Shown here: in pieces, positions 1 to 9,010 of the stretch
How positions within the stretch are numbered: the stretch's first letter is position 1
How the letters are laid out: every line of letters starts with the position of its first letter
Source: JAJFUG01 sp964473155
Lineage (GTDB): Bacteria; Gemmatimonadota; Glassbacteria; GWA2-58-10
Length of the DNA: 64,000 bases
NCBI GenBank assembly: GCA_964473155.1
Contig: CAYYNT010000015.1
Span: 1-64,000, forward strand
Direction: 5' to 3'
The notes under the pieces: model-generated
What the model was told of the DNA's origin: nothing
What the model saw: the letters and a program-made list of their open reading frames with translations, nothing else
Database searches by the model: none
Position numbers and translations under genes: made by a program

Positions 1-642
1 GTGATGAAAGTGATATTCGATTTCCTGCTCAGGAACGCCCCGGATTTCCGGGTCGCCCTGTCCGGCGGGTTCCCCGGCGATGAGCGCAAGTGGGGCGATG
101 AGATCGTTTACCATCTCGATGACATGGTCAACCCGCAGCGCTGGCAGGAAATAAAGCCGATGGTGGAGAAAATGCACGCCGATCCCAGGCGCTATGTCAG
201 CTTCTACACCGCCTGCATGCCTTATTACCCCAACACGTTCCTGTTCTCCAGCCTGCGCGAGAGCCGCCTTCTGGCCTGGCTGGCCTGGAGCTACGGGTTC
301 GACGGATACACGCGCTGGGCGGTCAACGCCTACCCGGAGAATGTCTGGGAGCAGCCGAACTATAAATGGCACTCCGGCGACATGTATTTTGTCTATCCCG
401 GACCGGCGGGGCCGCTGGACGGGATGCGCTGGGAACTGATGCGCCAGGGCATCCAGGATTACGAGGCCCTGCGGATCGCCTGGGCCGCGGCCGAAAAGGC
501 CGGCCGCGCCGACCTTCTGGACAAACTGCGCCGCGCCGCCGGGGAAGGCTCCGTGATCGACGCCTGCCACGTGCTGCCGCCGATCGCTCAGGCCAGGGCG
601 GTCGTGGATGAGGTCCTGCGCGAGCTCACTCCAGGCAAATGA
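1..642 (+). CDS. GH123-like (DUF4091) glycoside hydrolase, C-terminal part only
   Basis: This is the 3' end of a gene cut by the left window edge. The GTG at base 1 is probably an internal valine, because the next gene has the same Val-Met-Lys context inside its catalytic domain. The roughly 210 visible residues align along their whole length with the C-terminal third of the downstream protein (my eye estimate is about 65 percent identity), including SGG-PGDERKWGDE, PENVWEQ, VYPGP and RQGIQDYEA. DUF4091 is the catalytic domain of GH123 beta-N-acetylgalactosaminidases in known enzymes. The Asp-Glu catalytic pair would lie just upstream of the window. The gene ends 20 bp before its paralogue, so the pair is a tandem duplication and probably co-transcribed. 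Real substrate unknown. Confidence 0.85.
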   Translation: MMKVIFDFLLRNAPDFRVALSGGFPGDERKWGDEIVYHLDDMVNPQRWQEIKPMVEKMHADPRRYVSFYTACMPYYPNTFLFSSLRESRLLAWLAWSYGFDGYTRWAVNAYPENVWEQPNYKWHSGDMYFVYPGPAGPLDGMRWELMRQGIQDYEALRIAWAAAEKAGRADLLDKLRRAAGEGSVIDACHVLPPIAQARAVVDEVLRELTPGK

Positions 643-662
643 ACCTTGTTGCGGAGGTCTGG

Positions 663-2390
663 ATGAAAACCGTCCCGATGTATCTCCTGACCGTTGTCTG
701 CCTGGCCCTGGCCTGCTCCCGGCCCGCCCGGAACGAGTTGAAACCGGAGCTGGCTGTCTGGCCTGTCCCTGTCGAGGTGCGTATCCAGACCGGGGCCTTC
801 CTGCGCGGCCCGGCCGACAGCGTTATCCGTCTAACCGGCCTGGCCGGCGAGGCGCTCTCGGCCCAGGTGGCCGTGCGCGGCTCACAGGATATCCGCGCGC
901 TGCGGGGTGAGCTTTCGGCGTTGAGCGGACCGGCAGGGGCTGCTATTGCCGACTGCCGGGTGCGCTACGGCGGCTACCTGCCGGTGGACGAGACGCAGTC
1001 CCTGACCGCCGATCCGCTTCTGGAGACCGATTCGGTGGATGTCCCGGCCAACACGGCCCAGCCGGTCTGGATCACGGTCATGCTGCCGCGGGATGCCAAG
1101 GCCGGTGTTTACCGGAGCGAGCTGCGCCTGAGCGCGCGGTCGCATGCCCCGGCCAGCCTGCCCCTGGTGGTCGAGGTGCTGCCCGCCGCGCTTCCGGAGC
1201 CGCCGGACTGGAGTTTCTACCTCAATATCTGGCAGGACCCCAGCGCCGTGGCGCGGGCGCACAAGGTGAAGGTCTGGAGCGAGGAGCACTGGAAGATCCT
1301 GGAGCGCTACGCCGCGAACTATGCCGCCCATGGGATGAAAGCCGTGATGACCCATATCATCCACGACCCGTGGGACAGCGTGCGCGGCCTGGCGGATGAC
1401 ACGTTCGTCGAATGGCAGTACCCCGGTGAGTTCCAGCCCGGCGCGGCGGAGAAATTCACCTGGGATTTCATGGTGTTCGACCGTTACGTGCAGATGATGC
1501 TGAATGCCGGAGTGCGCGAAAAGATAGATATGTATGCCCTGGTAATGGGGCCCGGCTCCTCCACCAAGGCCGATATCCGCTACCTCGACACCTCCACCGG
1601 CCAGCACCGCAACCTGGCCCTGAATGTAGGCGACCCGCTGTGGAAAGAAGTCTGGATCGCTTTCCTGCCCGTGCTGCGCGAGCACCTGAAAGAAAAGGGC
1701 TGGTTCGGGCGGGCCATGCTCGGGTTCGATGAGAAGCCGGCCGGGGTGATGAAGACCATTTTCGATTTCGTCGTGCAGTACGCCCCGGATTTCAAGGTCT
1801 CCAGCTCCGGCGGTTATCCGGGGGATGAGCGCAAGTGGGGCGATGAGATAATTTTCTTTTACGATGTAATGATGGACCCGGCGCAGTGGGAAAAGTATAA
1901 GCCGCTCGTACGGCGCATGCGCGAGGATCCTGGGAAATACGTGGGTTTCTACACCTGCTGCGCGCCGGTCTACCCGAACACGTTCCTGTTCTCTCAGCTC
2001 CGCGAGAGCCGCCTGATGCCCTGGCTGGCGCGCAAATACGGGCTGGACGGTTATATCCGCTGGGCGGCGGACATTTATCCGGAGAATGTCTGGGAACAGG
2101 TCCGTTTCACCTGGCCCAGCGGGGACATGTTCTTCGTTTATCCGGGGCCGGACGGACCGCTGGACAGCATGCGCTGGGAACTGCTCCGCCAGGGCATCCA
2201 GGACTACGAGGCGTACCGTATCGCCTGGGACGCGGCGGAAAAGGCCGGGCGCGCGGAACTGCTGGACAAGCTGCGCCGGGCGCTCGAGCTGGGCACGGAG
2301 ATCGATAATTGCGGGATGCTTCCGCCCATAGCAGAGGCGCGGGCGCTGGTGGATGAGGTGCTGCGCGAGCTGGCCCCGGCGGAAAGATGA
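663..2390 (+). CDS. GH123-like (DUF4091) glycoside hydrolase, lipoprotein
   Basis: A 575-residue protein. I start it at ATG 663, behind GCGGAGG at 651-657, and not at the upstream ATG 639. The N-terminus is a lipoprotein signal with lipobox LALAC near residues 12-16, so it should be anchored to a membrane after export. A beta-sandwich-like N-terminal half (to about residue 180) is followed by a DUF4091/GH123-type barrel. GFDEKP at residues 354-359 contains an Asp-Glu pair (D356, E357) in the place of the substrate-assisted catalytic pair of GH123 enzymes. The family hydrolyses N-acetylgalactosaminyl linkages in characterised members. It is the tandem paralogue of the preceding truncated gene. 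Substrate is inferred only. Confidence 0.82.
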   Translation: MKTVPMYLLTVVCLALACSRPARNELKPELAVWPVPVEVRIQTGAFLRGPADSVIRLTGLAGEALSAQVAVRGSQDIRALRGELSALSGPAGAAIADCRVRYGGYLPVDETQSLTADPLLETDSVDVPANTAQPVWITVMLPRDAKAGVYRSELRLSARSHAPASLPLVVEVLPAALPEPPDWSFYLNIWQDPSAVARAHKVKVWSEEHWKILERYAANYAAHGMKAVMTHIIHDPWDSVRGLADDTFVEWQYPGEFQPGAAEKFTWDFMVFDRYVQMMLNAGVREKIDMYALVMGPGSSTKADIRYLDTSTGQHRNLALNVGDPLWKEVWIAFLPVLREHLKEKGWFGRAMLGFDEKPAGVMKTIFDFVVQYAPDFKVSSSGGYPGDERKWGDEIIFFYDVMMDPAQWEKYKPLVRRMREDPGKYVGFYTCCAPVYPNTFLFSQLRESRLMPWLARKYGLDGYIRWAADIYPENVWEQVRFTWPSGDMFFVYPGPDGPLDSMRWELLRQGIQDYEAYRIAWDAAEKAGRAELLDKLRRALELGTEIDNCGMLPPIAEARALVDEVLRELAPAER

Positions 2391-2457
2391 ATCCATCGTG
2401 AGAAATACACAACTGCAAGCCTCGGATTGTGATTAATGTATCAGGAGGAGAGTGGGG

Positions 2458-3342
2458 ATGTCAGCAAGATCGAAGCTTAACAGACTTTCTCTGGTCATCG
2501 CGCTGTTTGCGCTTTCTGCGGCAAGTCTCCCCGCGGCCGGAACGGGCAGACGGCTGGATACGGACAATCCGCGGGCGATTGCACTGTACGAGGAGGGCCT
2601 GAAGCTGGCCGGGGCAGACCGTTTCAACGAGGCGGTGGACAAGCTTCGGCAGGCCATCCAGGCGGATTCGAATTTCATCCAGGCCCACCTGAGGTATATG
2701 GACGCTTTCAAGGGGGCAGGACGCGGGGAAGAGGTTTCGGACATGTACCGAAACATGGTGGAGCAGAATCCCGGCAATCCGGTGTACCACTACCTGTACG
2801 GCCGGTCGCTCAACGAAATGCCGGCCAAGCGGGGCGAGTTCCAGAAAGCCCAGGAGTGCGATCCCTCTTTTTACTGGGCGCCCTACGGGATCGGCGGGAC
2901 TTATTATCTGGAGGGACGGCTGGATGAGGCGGTGATCTATCTCGGCCGGGCGCTGAAAATGAATCCACAGATGACTGAAGCCCTGAAACTGCTGGGTGAT
3001 GTGTATATGGAAAAAAGCATGTTCCTTCAGGCAAAAGACCAGTTCGAGAAAGCAGCCAACATAGATTCGACGGATGTATCGGTATATCTGAAACTCGGGC
3101 AGGCTTTCAGCCGGATGGAACGTTACGAGAGCGCGGTGCAAGCATTTTTCAGGGCCACGGTCGTCAATCCGGGCGAACCGCAGCCCTGGTATTTCCTGGG
3201 CCTTCTGTACGAGATGCAGTCCGATACGGCGAAAGCCGTGGAGGCGTACCGCAAGTTTATCGCCGTCAAGCCGGACGATGAGCTGGTCCCGCTGGTGCAG
3301 CGGAATATCGATGCTCTGACCGGAGCCAAATCGGCTAAATGA
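2458..3342 (+). CDS. TPR-repeat protein, exported
   Basis: A 294-residue protein. Start is ATG 2458, seven bases after GGAGGAG (2444-2450); an in-frame GTG at 2452 is too close to the ribosome site. Residues 1-25 form a cleavable signal peptide ending near LPAAG. The rest is about seven consecutive tetratricopeptide repeats of about 34 residues, recognisable from the spaced A-x-x-Y/L-G-x-x-Y and A/P-N-P-x patterns. TPR arrays are protein-binding scaffolds, so a periplasmic or outer-membrane-associated adaptor role is likely but no partner is visible. The next gene starts 30 bp downstream on the same strand. Confidence 0.85.
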   Translation: MSARSKLNRLSLVIALFALSAASLPAAGTGRRLDTDNPRAIALYEEGLKLAGADRFNEAVDKLRQAIQADSNFIQAHLRYMDAFKGAGRGEEVSDMYRNMVEQNPGNPVYHYLYGRSLNEMPAKRGEFQKAQECDPSFYWAPYGIGGTYYLEGRLDEAVIYLGRALKMNPQMTEALKLLGDVYMEKSMFLQAKDQFEKAANIDSTDVSVYLKLGQAFSRMERYESAVQAFFRATVVNPGEPQPWYFLGLLYEMQSDTAKAVEAYRKFIAVKPDDELVPLVQRNIDALTGAKSAK

Positions 3343-3372
3343 TGCAGGGGATGGAATGACAGTGGGCAGGCC

Positions 3373-4020
3373 ATGCGCCGCTTCCTGAAAATCTTTTTTC
3401 TCAGTCTCGTCGTATTGTCGATCATTACCGCGCTGAGCCTGTTTTTGTCCTGGCGTTCTGTTTGCAGGACGGCGGCGGAGTATCTGTATTTCAGCGAAGC
3501 GCCGGTTCAGTCGGATGCGATTGTTGCAGTCAGCGGCGAGCGGTCGAGATGTCTTACAGCCATGGAGTTGTACAAGCAGGGATACGCGCCGCTGCTGATA
3601 TTCAATGTCAGCGACACGACATATTATTTCGGCCAGCCGATCGACCCGGTGGAAAGTGTCCGTCAGGATGCCGCCAGGAACGGCATTCCGGATTCCGCGC
3701 TGGCGATCAACCGCGATATCGGGTCAACGTGGGAGGACGCGCACGCCACCAGGCAGACTGTCAGAGAGCTTGGACTGCGCTCGCTGATCGTTGTTTCCAG
3801 CCCCCTCAACATGCGACGGGCGGAGCTTACTTACCGGAAGGTGTTCAAGTCTGACAGCACGAGACTTACATTTGTCAGCGCACCGCTGGAAGAAGAAAAA
3901 ATCTCTTTGGATTCATGGTGGACGCGCGAGCGCGAGCTGATCCTGGTGAACAATGAGTATCTGAAACTTGTGCTCTATTATTTCAAGTACTTACGCCCTG
4001 AAAGCCCGCCGCAGCCATGA
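3373..4020 (+). CDS. DUF218 / YdcF-ElyC-SanA family membrane-anchored protein
   Basis: A 215-residue protein with one N-terminal membrane segment (about residues 5-28) and a DUF218 domain behind it. Visible family features are SDAIVAVSGE near residue 50 with the following R-x-x-x-A-M-E-L-Y-x-x-G helix, and STWEDA-x-x-T followed by VVSSPLNMRRA. Members such as ElyC and SanA act in envelope and peptidoglycan precursor homeostasis in Escherichia coli, but the biochemical reaction is not settled. It directly follows the TPR gene and probably shares its transcript. No strong ribosome site is seen before ATG 3373 (GGGCAGG is the nearest). Confidence 0.8.
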   Translation: MRRFLKIFFLSLVVLSIITALSLFLSWRSVCRTAAEYLYFSEAPVQSDAIVAVSGERSRCLTAMELYKQGYAPLLIFNVSDTTYYFGQPIDPVESVRQDAARNGIPDSALAINRDIGSTWEDAHATRQTVRELGLRSLIVVSSPLNMRRAELTYRKVFKSDSTRLTFVSAPLEEEKISLDSWWTRERELILVNNEYLKLVLYYFKYLRPESPPQP

Positions 4021-4024
4021 TGTC

Positions 4025-4052
4025 TTGACACCCGGACAACCGGACATATCTT
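4025..4052 (+). promoter_or_regulatory. Candidate sigma70-type promoter before the repeat protein
   Basis: TTGACA at 4025-4030 is a perfect -35 hexamer. TATCTT at 4047-4052 is a 4-of-6 match to the -10, after a 16-bp spacer. Transcription from here would give a leader of about 35 bases before ATG 4096, which favours that start over GTG 4063. Confidence 0.45.
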
Positions 4053-4095
4053 TAAATTCCATGTGATAAAAGAGTATAACCTTAAGCAGGCCGGT

Positions 4096-6951
4096 ATGGC
4101 GGAAGACAAAACGAAAACAGCTGCCGCGGATGCCGCGGTGGAAACGCAGGAAAAGAAAGCGCCGCCCGGATTTCTCCAGCGCTGTATCGTGCTGGAGGAA
4201 AAACGGCCGGAAGAAAAACTGCTTTATGGTTACAAGGGCGGTGTAATCGCCTTCGTAGACTTTGACGGGAAACTGTATCTGACGCCCGGCACCAAGATCA
4301 AAATCGAGATACTCGAAGCCAACGGTTTCCGCAACCGCCGCCCGCAGATAGAAGTCCCCTATTCGGACGGTTCAGTGAAAAGCAAGCGTATTCTGCGGAA
4401 AGATATCCCCCGTATTGAGATATTGCGTTCCGTGGAAGAGAACAAGATGCCCAAGCAGGACGGGAAGGTCATGGCCGGAATTCTGAAGGCCAACAGCGAG
4501 GGCCTCCGGCCTCTGGACGCTGAATTCCTGAAACGCTGCGCCATGGTCGAGGAGAAGTTCTACTACTATGCCGGGCTGGCGGCGAGTTTTCACGGTATCC
4601 TTGCATTCACGGACTGGGATGTAAACACCTGGGTGACTCCATTTTCTGAAATGAAGAAAGCGGTGCTCGAGGAACATGGCTATACTTATGTCGAATCGAT
4701 GATCAGGGTGCCGTACGCCTTGGACAGCAAGGAGAACCGCCAGTGGCTGGCCGCTCATATCCCGTTCGGCGAATGGGAGCGCACTGAACGCGAGGTGCGC
4801 GAGGCTCGCGACCGTGAGAGAATGGAAAAAGCCAGGAAAAGAATCGAGGAACTGGGCTTGAAAGAGTTGCCGCCGGATATTCTGGCCGGCTCAGCGGCGA
4901 GCGGCGAAAAGATGAGCGGTAATATCGGGCTGGCGGGATTGCACAACGGCGTGCTTTCTTTCACCGATCCGGACGGAGTCACCTGGGTGACTCCAGGGAC
5001 TTCAGAGAAAGTCGAAAAGCTCAAAAGCCTGGGTTATCAATTCATGGGTTCGGCTATTAAAGTCCCGCATTCCCTTAAAACAAAAGAAGATATAGCCTGG
5101 CTGCAGAAAAATATACCGGCGGATGAATGGGCGGCCGCGATAAAATCCAACATAGACGAACAACGCCGCCGCGAAGAAGAAATGGCTGAAAAGCGGCAGC
5201 GCTTGCTGAATGTCAAAAACATTCCGGACGATCTTATAGACCGGTCGATAAGGACAGAGGTAAAGCAGCCTGCCTTTGCCGGACAGTATTTCGTACGCAA
5301 CTCGGTCCTCGGATATGTCACCCCGGATACATTTGTATACATCACTCCCGCCGCCCCGTCAAAAACGGCCACTTTGAAAGACTTGAATTACCGTTCCGCT
5401 CCCACAGGCTTTACAGTCCCGCATTCAGATGGCCGCCCGGAAGACCTGGATTTTATCCGCAGGCACCTGTCACAGGCGGAAATAGACCGTTGCAGAAAAG
5501 AGCAGGAAGAAATTGCCTTAAAGGATCAGGATGAAAAGATTAAAAGAATCCTGGATGCGAAAAAGCTCCAGGAGTTGGATGAAGATTTCATGAGGCGTTG
5601 TGTAAGGACAGATTTGCGCGAGTTGGAGCTTATCGGGCATTATTGCTCCCGCGGCGGAGTGACTACGTTCATATACAAGGATGGCTACTACTGGATTACG
5701 CCATTTACACCGGAAAAAGAATTGATACTGAAGGAGGCGGGATACACGGCGCCGGACAGATTGATAAAGGTGCCTTACGGCTCTGAGACCAGAGAGGACA
5801 TGGAATGGCTGAGAGCAAACATGCCCAAAGGAGAGCTGGAAAGATGTCAGAAAGAAATTGGGGCGCTTGTTGAGGAAAAGAAGAAAAAAGAAATTAAAAT
5901 ACTGAGAGAAAAAAGAAATATTGCGGAAACTCCCCCGGATGATCTGGTCAAAAGGTCGGCTGCCACCGGCCAGATGCTTACAGAATTGATCGGTCAGTAT
6001 ATGATCCAGAATGAATGGCTCGCTTTCATCGACCCGGATGGGCAGATATGGATTACGCCGCAGACTGAATCTAAAGTGGAGATACTGAAAAAGGAAAATT
6101 ACCAGTACACAAACAAGCGCTTTCAGATACCGCATTCCGGAGACTCGGAGGAGGATGTCAACTGGCGCAGAAATAATATCCCTGAAGGTGAAATTGAAAA
6201 AAGCCGCCAGGAGAATGAGGAGATCGAGCAGGAAAAACTCGACCACCTGGCCGGAGAACTTGCGATGCGCAGGTCTTTGACGGACTTGCCGGCGGATTTT
6301 ATCGCCCGGTGCGCCAGAGCCCCTAAGGCAGGCCCGGAAATGGTTGGAAGATATCTGGAGCGTAACCAGTTCCTGTTCATTGTTACTCCGGACCGGGTGA
6401 CTCTGATTACACCTGTTACGCCTGGAAAACAAAAGATACTTGCCGAGGCCGGGTATCATTTCCCGGAGAAAATTGAGCCGCTGCCTTACTGCACTGACAG
6501 ATCAGAGGACATGGAGAGTATAAAAAGAGTTCTTCCGGAGGGGGAGTTCGAACGAAGCCATCAGGAACGTGATACTCTTGCCAGCGCAAAAGAAGAGGCC
6601 AAAATAAAATCCAATATTGAAAAATTCGGCCTGAAAGAAATACCGGAACAGATTAGTAAAAGAGCGGCCGACAGCGGACAGAAAGACGGGCGCAATGTCG
6701 GACGCCTGGGGATATTCAGAGGGGTGCTGGCCTGGGTGGCGCCGGATGAAAGGGTGCATGTAACCTGGTACACACCGGAGAAGCAGGAAGCTCTGGAGGA
6801 ATGCGGATATAAACTCGAAGGATATATGCCGATTAAAGTGCCGCATGCCGTGGCAGATGCGAAAGAACGCCGCTGGCTGATGGAAAGCCTTCCGAAAGCG
6901 AACGATGAAGAACAGATATCGGTGGATGAAAACGCGGAAAATGTAAAATAA
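4096..6951 (+). CDS. Large protein of eight ~118-residue tandem repeats, unknown function
   Basis: A 951-residue hydrophilic protein that I do not recognise. It has no signal peptide, membrane segment or lipobox. After a short charged N-terminus it consists of eight tandem units of 117-119 residues. Each has P-x-D/E-x-x-x-R-x-A/V near its start, then a hydrophobic strand, an aromatic-I/V-T-P box (WVTP, YITP, WITP, LITP), K-x-x-x-L-x-x-x-G/N-Y, I/F-x-V/I-P-H/Y, a helix with E-D-x-x-W, P-x-G/D-E, and finally a Lys/Glu-rich coiled-coil-like linker. The WxTP-type boxes fall near 4276, 4630, 4984, 5338, 5692, 6049, 6403 and 6760. Units are diverged, so this is an old duplication. GTG 4063 is an alternative start without a ribosome site. 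Likely cytoplasmic unless exported unconventionally. Confidence 0.8.
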   Translation: MAEDKTKTAAADAAVETQEKKAPPGFLQRCIVLEEKRPEEKLLYGYKGGVIAFVDFDGKLYLTPGTKIKIEILEANGFRNRRPQIEVPYSDGSVKSKRILRKDIPRIEILRSVEENKMPKQDGKVMAGILKANSEGLRPLDAEFLKRCAMVEEKFYYYAGLAASFHGILAFTDWDVNTWVTPFSEMKKAVLEEHGYTYVESMIRVPYALDSKENRQWLAAHIPFGEWERTEREVREARDRERMEKARKRIEELGLKELPPDILAGSAASGEKMSGNIGLAGLHNGVLSFTDPDGVTWVTPGTSEKVEKLKSLGYQFMGSAIKVPHSLKTKEDIAWLQKNIPADEWAAAIKSNIDEQRRREEEMAEKRQRLLNVKNIPDDLIDRSIRTEVKQPAFAGQYFVRNSVLGYVTPDTFVYITPAAPSKTATLKDLNYRSAPTGFTVPHSDGRPEDLDFIRRHLSQAEIDRCRKEQEEIALKDQDEKIKRILDAKKLQELDEDFMRRCVRTDLRELELIGHYCSRGGVTTFIYKDGYYWITPFTPEKELILKEAGYTAPDRLIKVPYGSETREDMEWLRANMPKGELERCQKEIGALVEEKKKKEIKILREKRNIAETPPDDLVKRSAATGQMLTELIGQYMIQNEWLAFIDPDGQIWITPQTESKVEILKKENYQYTNKRFQIPHSGDSEEDVNWRRNNIPEGEIEKSRQENEEIEQEKLDHLAGELAMRRSLTDLPADFIARCARAPKAGPEMVGRYLERNQFLFIVTPDRVTLITPVTPGKQKILAEAGYHFPEKIEPLPYCTDRSEDMESIKRVLPEGEFERSHQERDTLASAKEEAKIKSNIEKFGLKEIPEQISKRAADSGQKDGRNVGRLGIFRGVLAWVAPDERVHVTWYTPEKQEALEECGYKLEGYMPIKVPHAVADAKERRWLMESLPKANDEEQISVDENAENVK

Positions 6952-7032
6952 GACGAAGGTTTTCATGGAGTTTGACAATCATATGGCAGAACTGGAAAAA
7001 GTATTATTCGAATAAAGGACAGGGAATCGGAC

Positions 7033-7584
7033 ATGAGGGACAGATTAGCCGACTCGAAGTTCCGGGCGCTGAAGTTACTGATAATCAGCGGCTTGCTGAT
7101 AATGGTGACCGGCTGTTCAGTTATCAATAAAATAAGGACGCCCGGACAAAAGGAAGAAAAGAAGAATACTGCCGTGATAGCGACAGAGAGTTTATCAAGG
7201 CTGGATTCGCTGGCCGGAGGAACGGCCGCCATTGATACTCTGGTTATGTACAGGAAAAGTCCGGTCTCCGATTCATCGAGTTATATTAAAGCCGGGAAGA
7301 TAGAATCCACCGCCTCACTTAGAATAGAGCAGAACGGATTAATAAGCGGTTATCGAGTTCAGCTCGCCTCTTCCACAAATAAAAAGGATCTTGACCGTCT
7401 GGTAGAACGGGTGGAGAGAGAATTTCAGGTTAAAAGCTATATCGATAACCATTCCGGCCGGTGGAGCCTGAGGGTCGGGGATTGTCAGAACCGGCAGGAA
7501 GCTGAATATCTCAGGCAGCAGGCGGTAAATTTCGGATTCAAATATGCCTGGATCGTTCAGGCAAAGGTGAAAGAGCGTTTTTAA
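7033..7584 (+). CDS. SPOR-domain lipoprotein
   Basis: A 183-residue protein. An N-terminal hydrophobic helix ends in a lipobox-like VTGC near residue 34, so it is probably a lipoprotein with a slightly long n-region. A low-complexity Lys/Ser/Asp spacer follows. Residues about 105-180 form a SPOR domain: YRVQLASS opening strand, a helix, then a second half with SLRVGDCQNRQEA and a C-terminal strand. SPOR domains bind denuded glycan strands in septal peptidoglycan in characterised proteins. It begins the run of four same-strand genes ending with queE; 13 bp separate it from the next gene. Confidence 0.83.
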   Translation: MRDRLADSKFRALKLLIISGLLIMVTGCSVINKIRTPGQKEEKKNTAVIATESLSRLDSLAGGTAAIDTLVMYRKSPVSDSSSYIKAGKIESTASLRIEQNGLISGYRVQLASSTNKKDLDRLVERVEREFQVKSYIDNHSGRWSLRVGDCQNRQEAEYLRQQAVNFGFKYAWIVQAKVKERF

Positions 7585-7597
7585 AAGCGGAGGTGTT

Positions 7598-7984
7598 ATG
7601 CAACTGAGGGGAAAATTCTTTCATCTGGATGAGAACTGCCAGATTTTCAAGCATATGAAAGAGGGTGAGGCGTGTTTTTACAAGACTACCTGCGACGCAA
7701 TCTGCAAATTGGCCGATGGAACGGCAGAGTACAAAAGAATGCGGAAAGAAATGGATTTCCGTATCTTTCCTGATGCGTGGGCCAAAAAGGAGAAAGAAAT
7801 TCTCGTGCAGGTGATTCAGTTAATAGCGCAGCTCGAACAGAAAGGTAACCTTCTGGATGCCAAAAGACTGAAGGCGGCCTACGGTTTCGATGTGAACAAG
7901 AGAATTAGCGCAAGCACAGGTTCGGCCGCTGGCGGCGGCGGAGCCGCCCCGAATTCTGCTTCAAACGCAGGCCAGGAAAAGTGA
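7598..7984 (+). CDS. Small Cys-containing protein of unknown function
   Basis: A 128-residue protein, start ATG 7598 with GGAGG ten bases upstream. The N-terminal 40 residues hold four cysteines (motifs ENC, EAC, TTC, AIC), possibly a metal or Fe-S site. A Lys/Glu/Leu-rich helical middle is followed by a flexible Ala/Gly/Ser tail. I do not recognise the family. Its last four bases (GTGA) are the start of the radical SAM gene, so the two are probably translationally coupled and may work together. Confidence 0.7.
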   Translation: MQLRGKFFHLDENCQIFKHMKEGEACFYKTTCDAICKLADGTAEYKRMRKEMDFRIFPDAWAKKEKEILVQVIQLIAQLEQKGNLLDAKRLKAAYGFDVNKRISASTGSAAGGGGAAPNSASNAGQEK

Positions 7985-8994
7985 AAGAAGCTGATTTTTA
8001 CAGTGTCGAGACAGATGGAGCTGTCAGATGCCTTCTCTGTCCTCATAAGTGCCGGATACCACCGGGAGGGAGAGGAATTTGCTCGGTCCGGGAGAATAAA
8101 GATTCAAAATTGATCAGCCTTTGCTGGAATCAGCTCGCTGCCGCACAGAACGATCCTGTCGAAAAAAAGCCTCTCTATCATTTTTACCCCGGTTCGCGGG
8201 CCTTCTCAATCGCCACCGAGGGGTGCAATCTTTCCTGCCCTTTCTGCCAGAATGAAAATCTCTCAATGGATTGCAGGAAAAGAAAGTATATCTGCGGTTC
8301 ATATTGTCCACCGGAGAATACTGTCAGGATGGCGCTCGAAAGCCGGGCTGAAACTCTTTGTTTCACCTACTCGGAACCGACCGTGTACTACGAGTACATG
8401 CTCGAAACCGCCTGCCTGGCAAAAAAAGAGGGTCTGAGGACTGCCATGGTTTCAAACGGCTACATTAATCCGGAACCGCTGGCGAGACTGATTCCTTGGA
8501 TAGACGCGGCAAATATTGATCTGAAATCGTTCAAAGAGGATACTTACAGAAAAGTATTGAAAGGGTCTCTTCAGCCGGTGCTGGAGACAATAGAGCAACT
8601 GAAAAGAGGCAATGTCTGGGTAGAGATTACAACTCTCCTGACGCCGCAGATGAACGACACCAGAGAAGAAATTGAAATGACAGCGAAATATATATCTGAA
8701 ACGGACAAAAGTATTCCCTGGCACATTTCAAGATTTTATCCGGCGGGTAAAATGAGAGGAATGGCCCCAACGCAGGAAAATATTCTGCTGGAAGCTTACA
8801 AAATCGGGAAAGAAAATGGTCTGAAATATGTCTACCTCGGGAATATGCGCACGGAAACAGGAACAGCGACCATATGCCCGGAATGCGGTGAAAGACTTAT
8901 TGAAAGGTCGGGTTTCACTATAGAGGAATACAGACTGAAAAGCGGTGGCGAATGCCCTGTCTGTGGTAAATTGATTGAGGGCAGATTCAACTGA
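7981..8994 (+). CDS. AmmeMemoRadiSam-type radical SAM enzyme (PflA-like)
   Basis: A 337-residue radical SAM protein starting with GTG in a 4-bp overlap with the gene before it. The cluster motif CNLSCPFC (C82, C86, C89) binds the 4Fe-4S cluster that cleaves S-adenosylmethionine. An N-terminal Cys set (C17, C20, C24, C34) precedes it, and a C-terminal zinc-ribbon pair (CPEC, CPVC) ends the protein. This domain order and the GGRGICSVREN and DPVEKKPLYHFYPG stretches are typical of the radical SAM member of the AmmeMemoRadiSam system, related to pyruvate-formate-lyase activases. The AMMECR1 and Memo partners are not in this window. Substrate unknown. Confidence 0.9.
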   Translation: MKEADFYSVETDGAVRCLLCPHKCRIPPGGRGICSVRENKDSKLISLCWNQLAAAQNDPVEKKPLYHFYPGSRAFSIATEGCNLSCPFCQNENLSMDCRKRKYICGSYCPPENTVRMALESRAETLCFTYSEPTVYYEYMLETACLAKKEGLRTAMVSNGYINPEPLARLIPWIDAANIDLKSFKEDTYRKVLKGSLQPVLETIEQLKRGNVWVEITTLLTPQMNDTREEIEMTAKYISETDKSIPWHISRFYPAGKMRGMAPTQENILLEAYKIGKENGLKYVYLGNMRTETGTATICPECGERLIERSGFTIEEYRLKSGGECPVCGKLIEGRFN

Positions 8995-9010
8995 GGGAAG
9001 AAGAAGATAG

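Noticed and set aside
882..2396. A 504-codon minus-strand open frame opposite the GH123-like gene
   Set aside because: Low-complexity Arg/Pro/His-rich translation without motifs; it is the shadow of a high-G+C coding strand.
6965..7015. A 16-codon ORF between the repeat protein and the SPOR lipoprotein
   Set aside because: No ribosome site and too short to judge.
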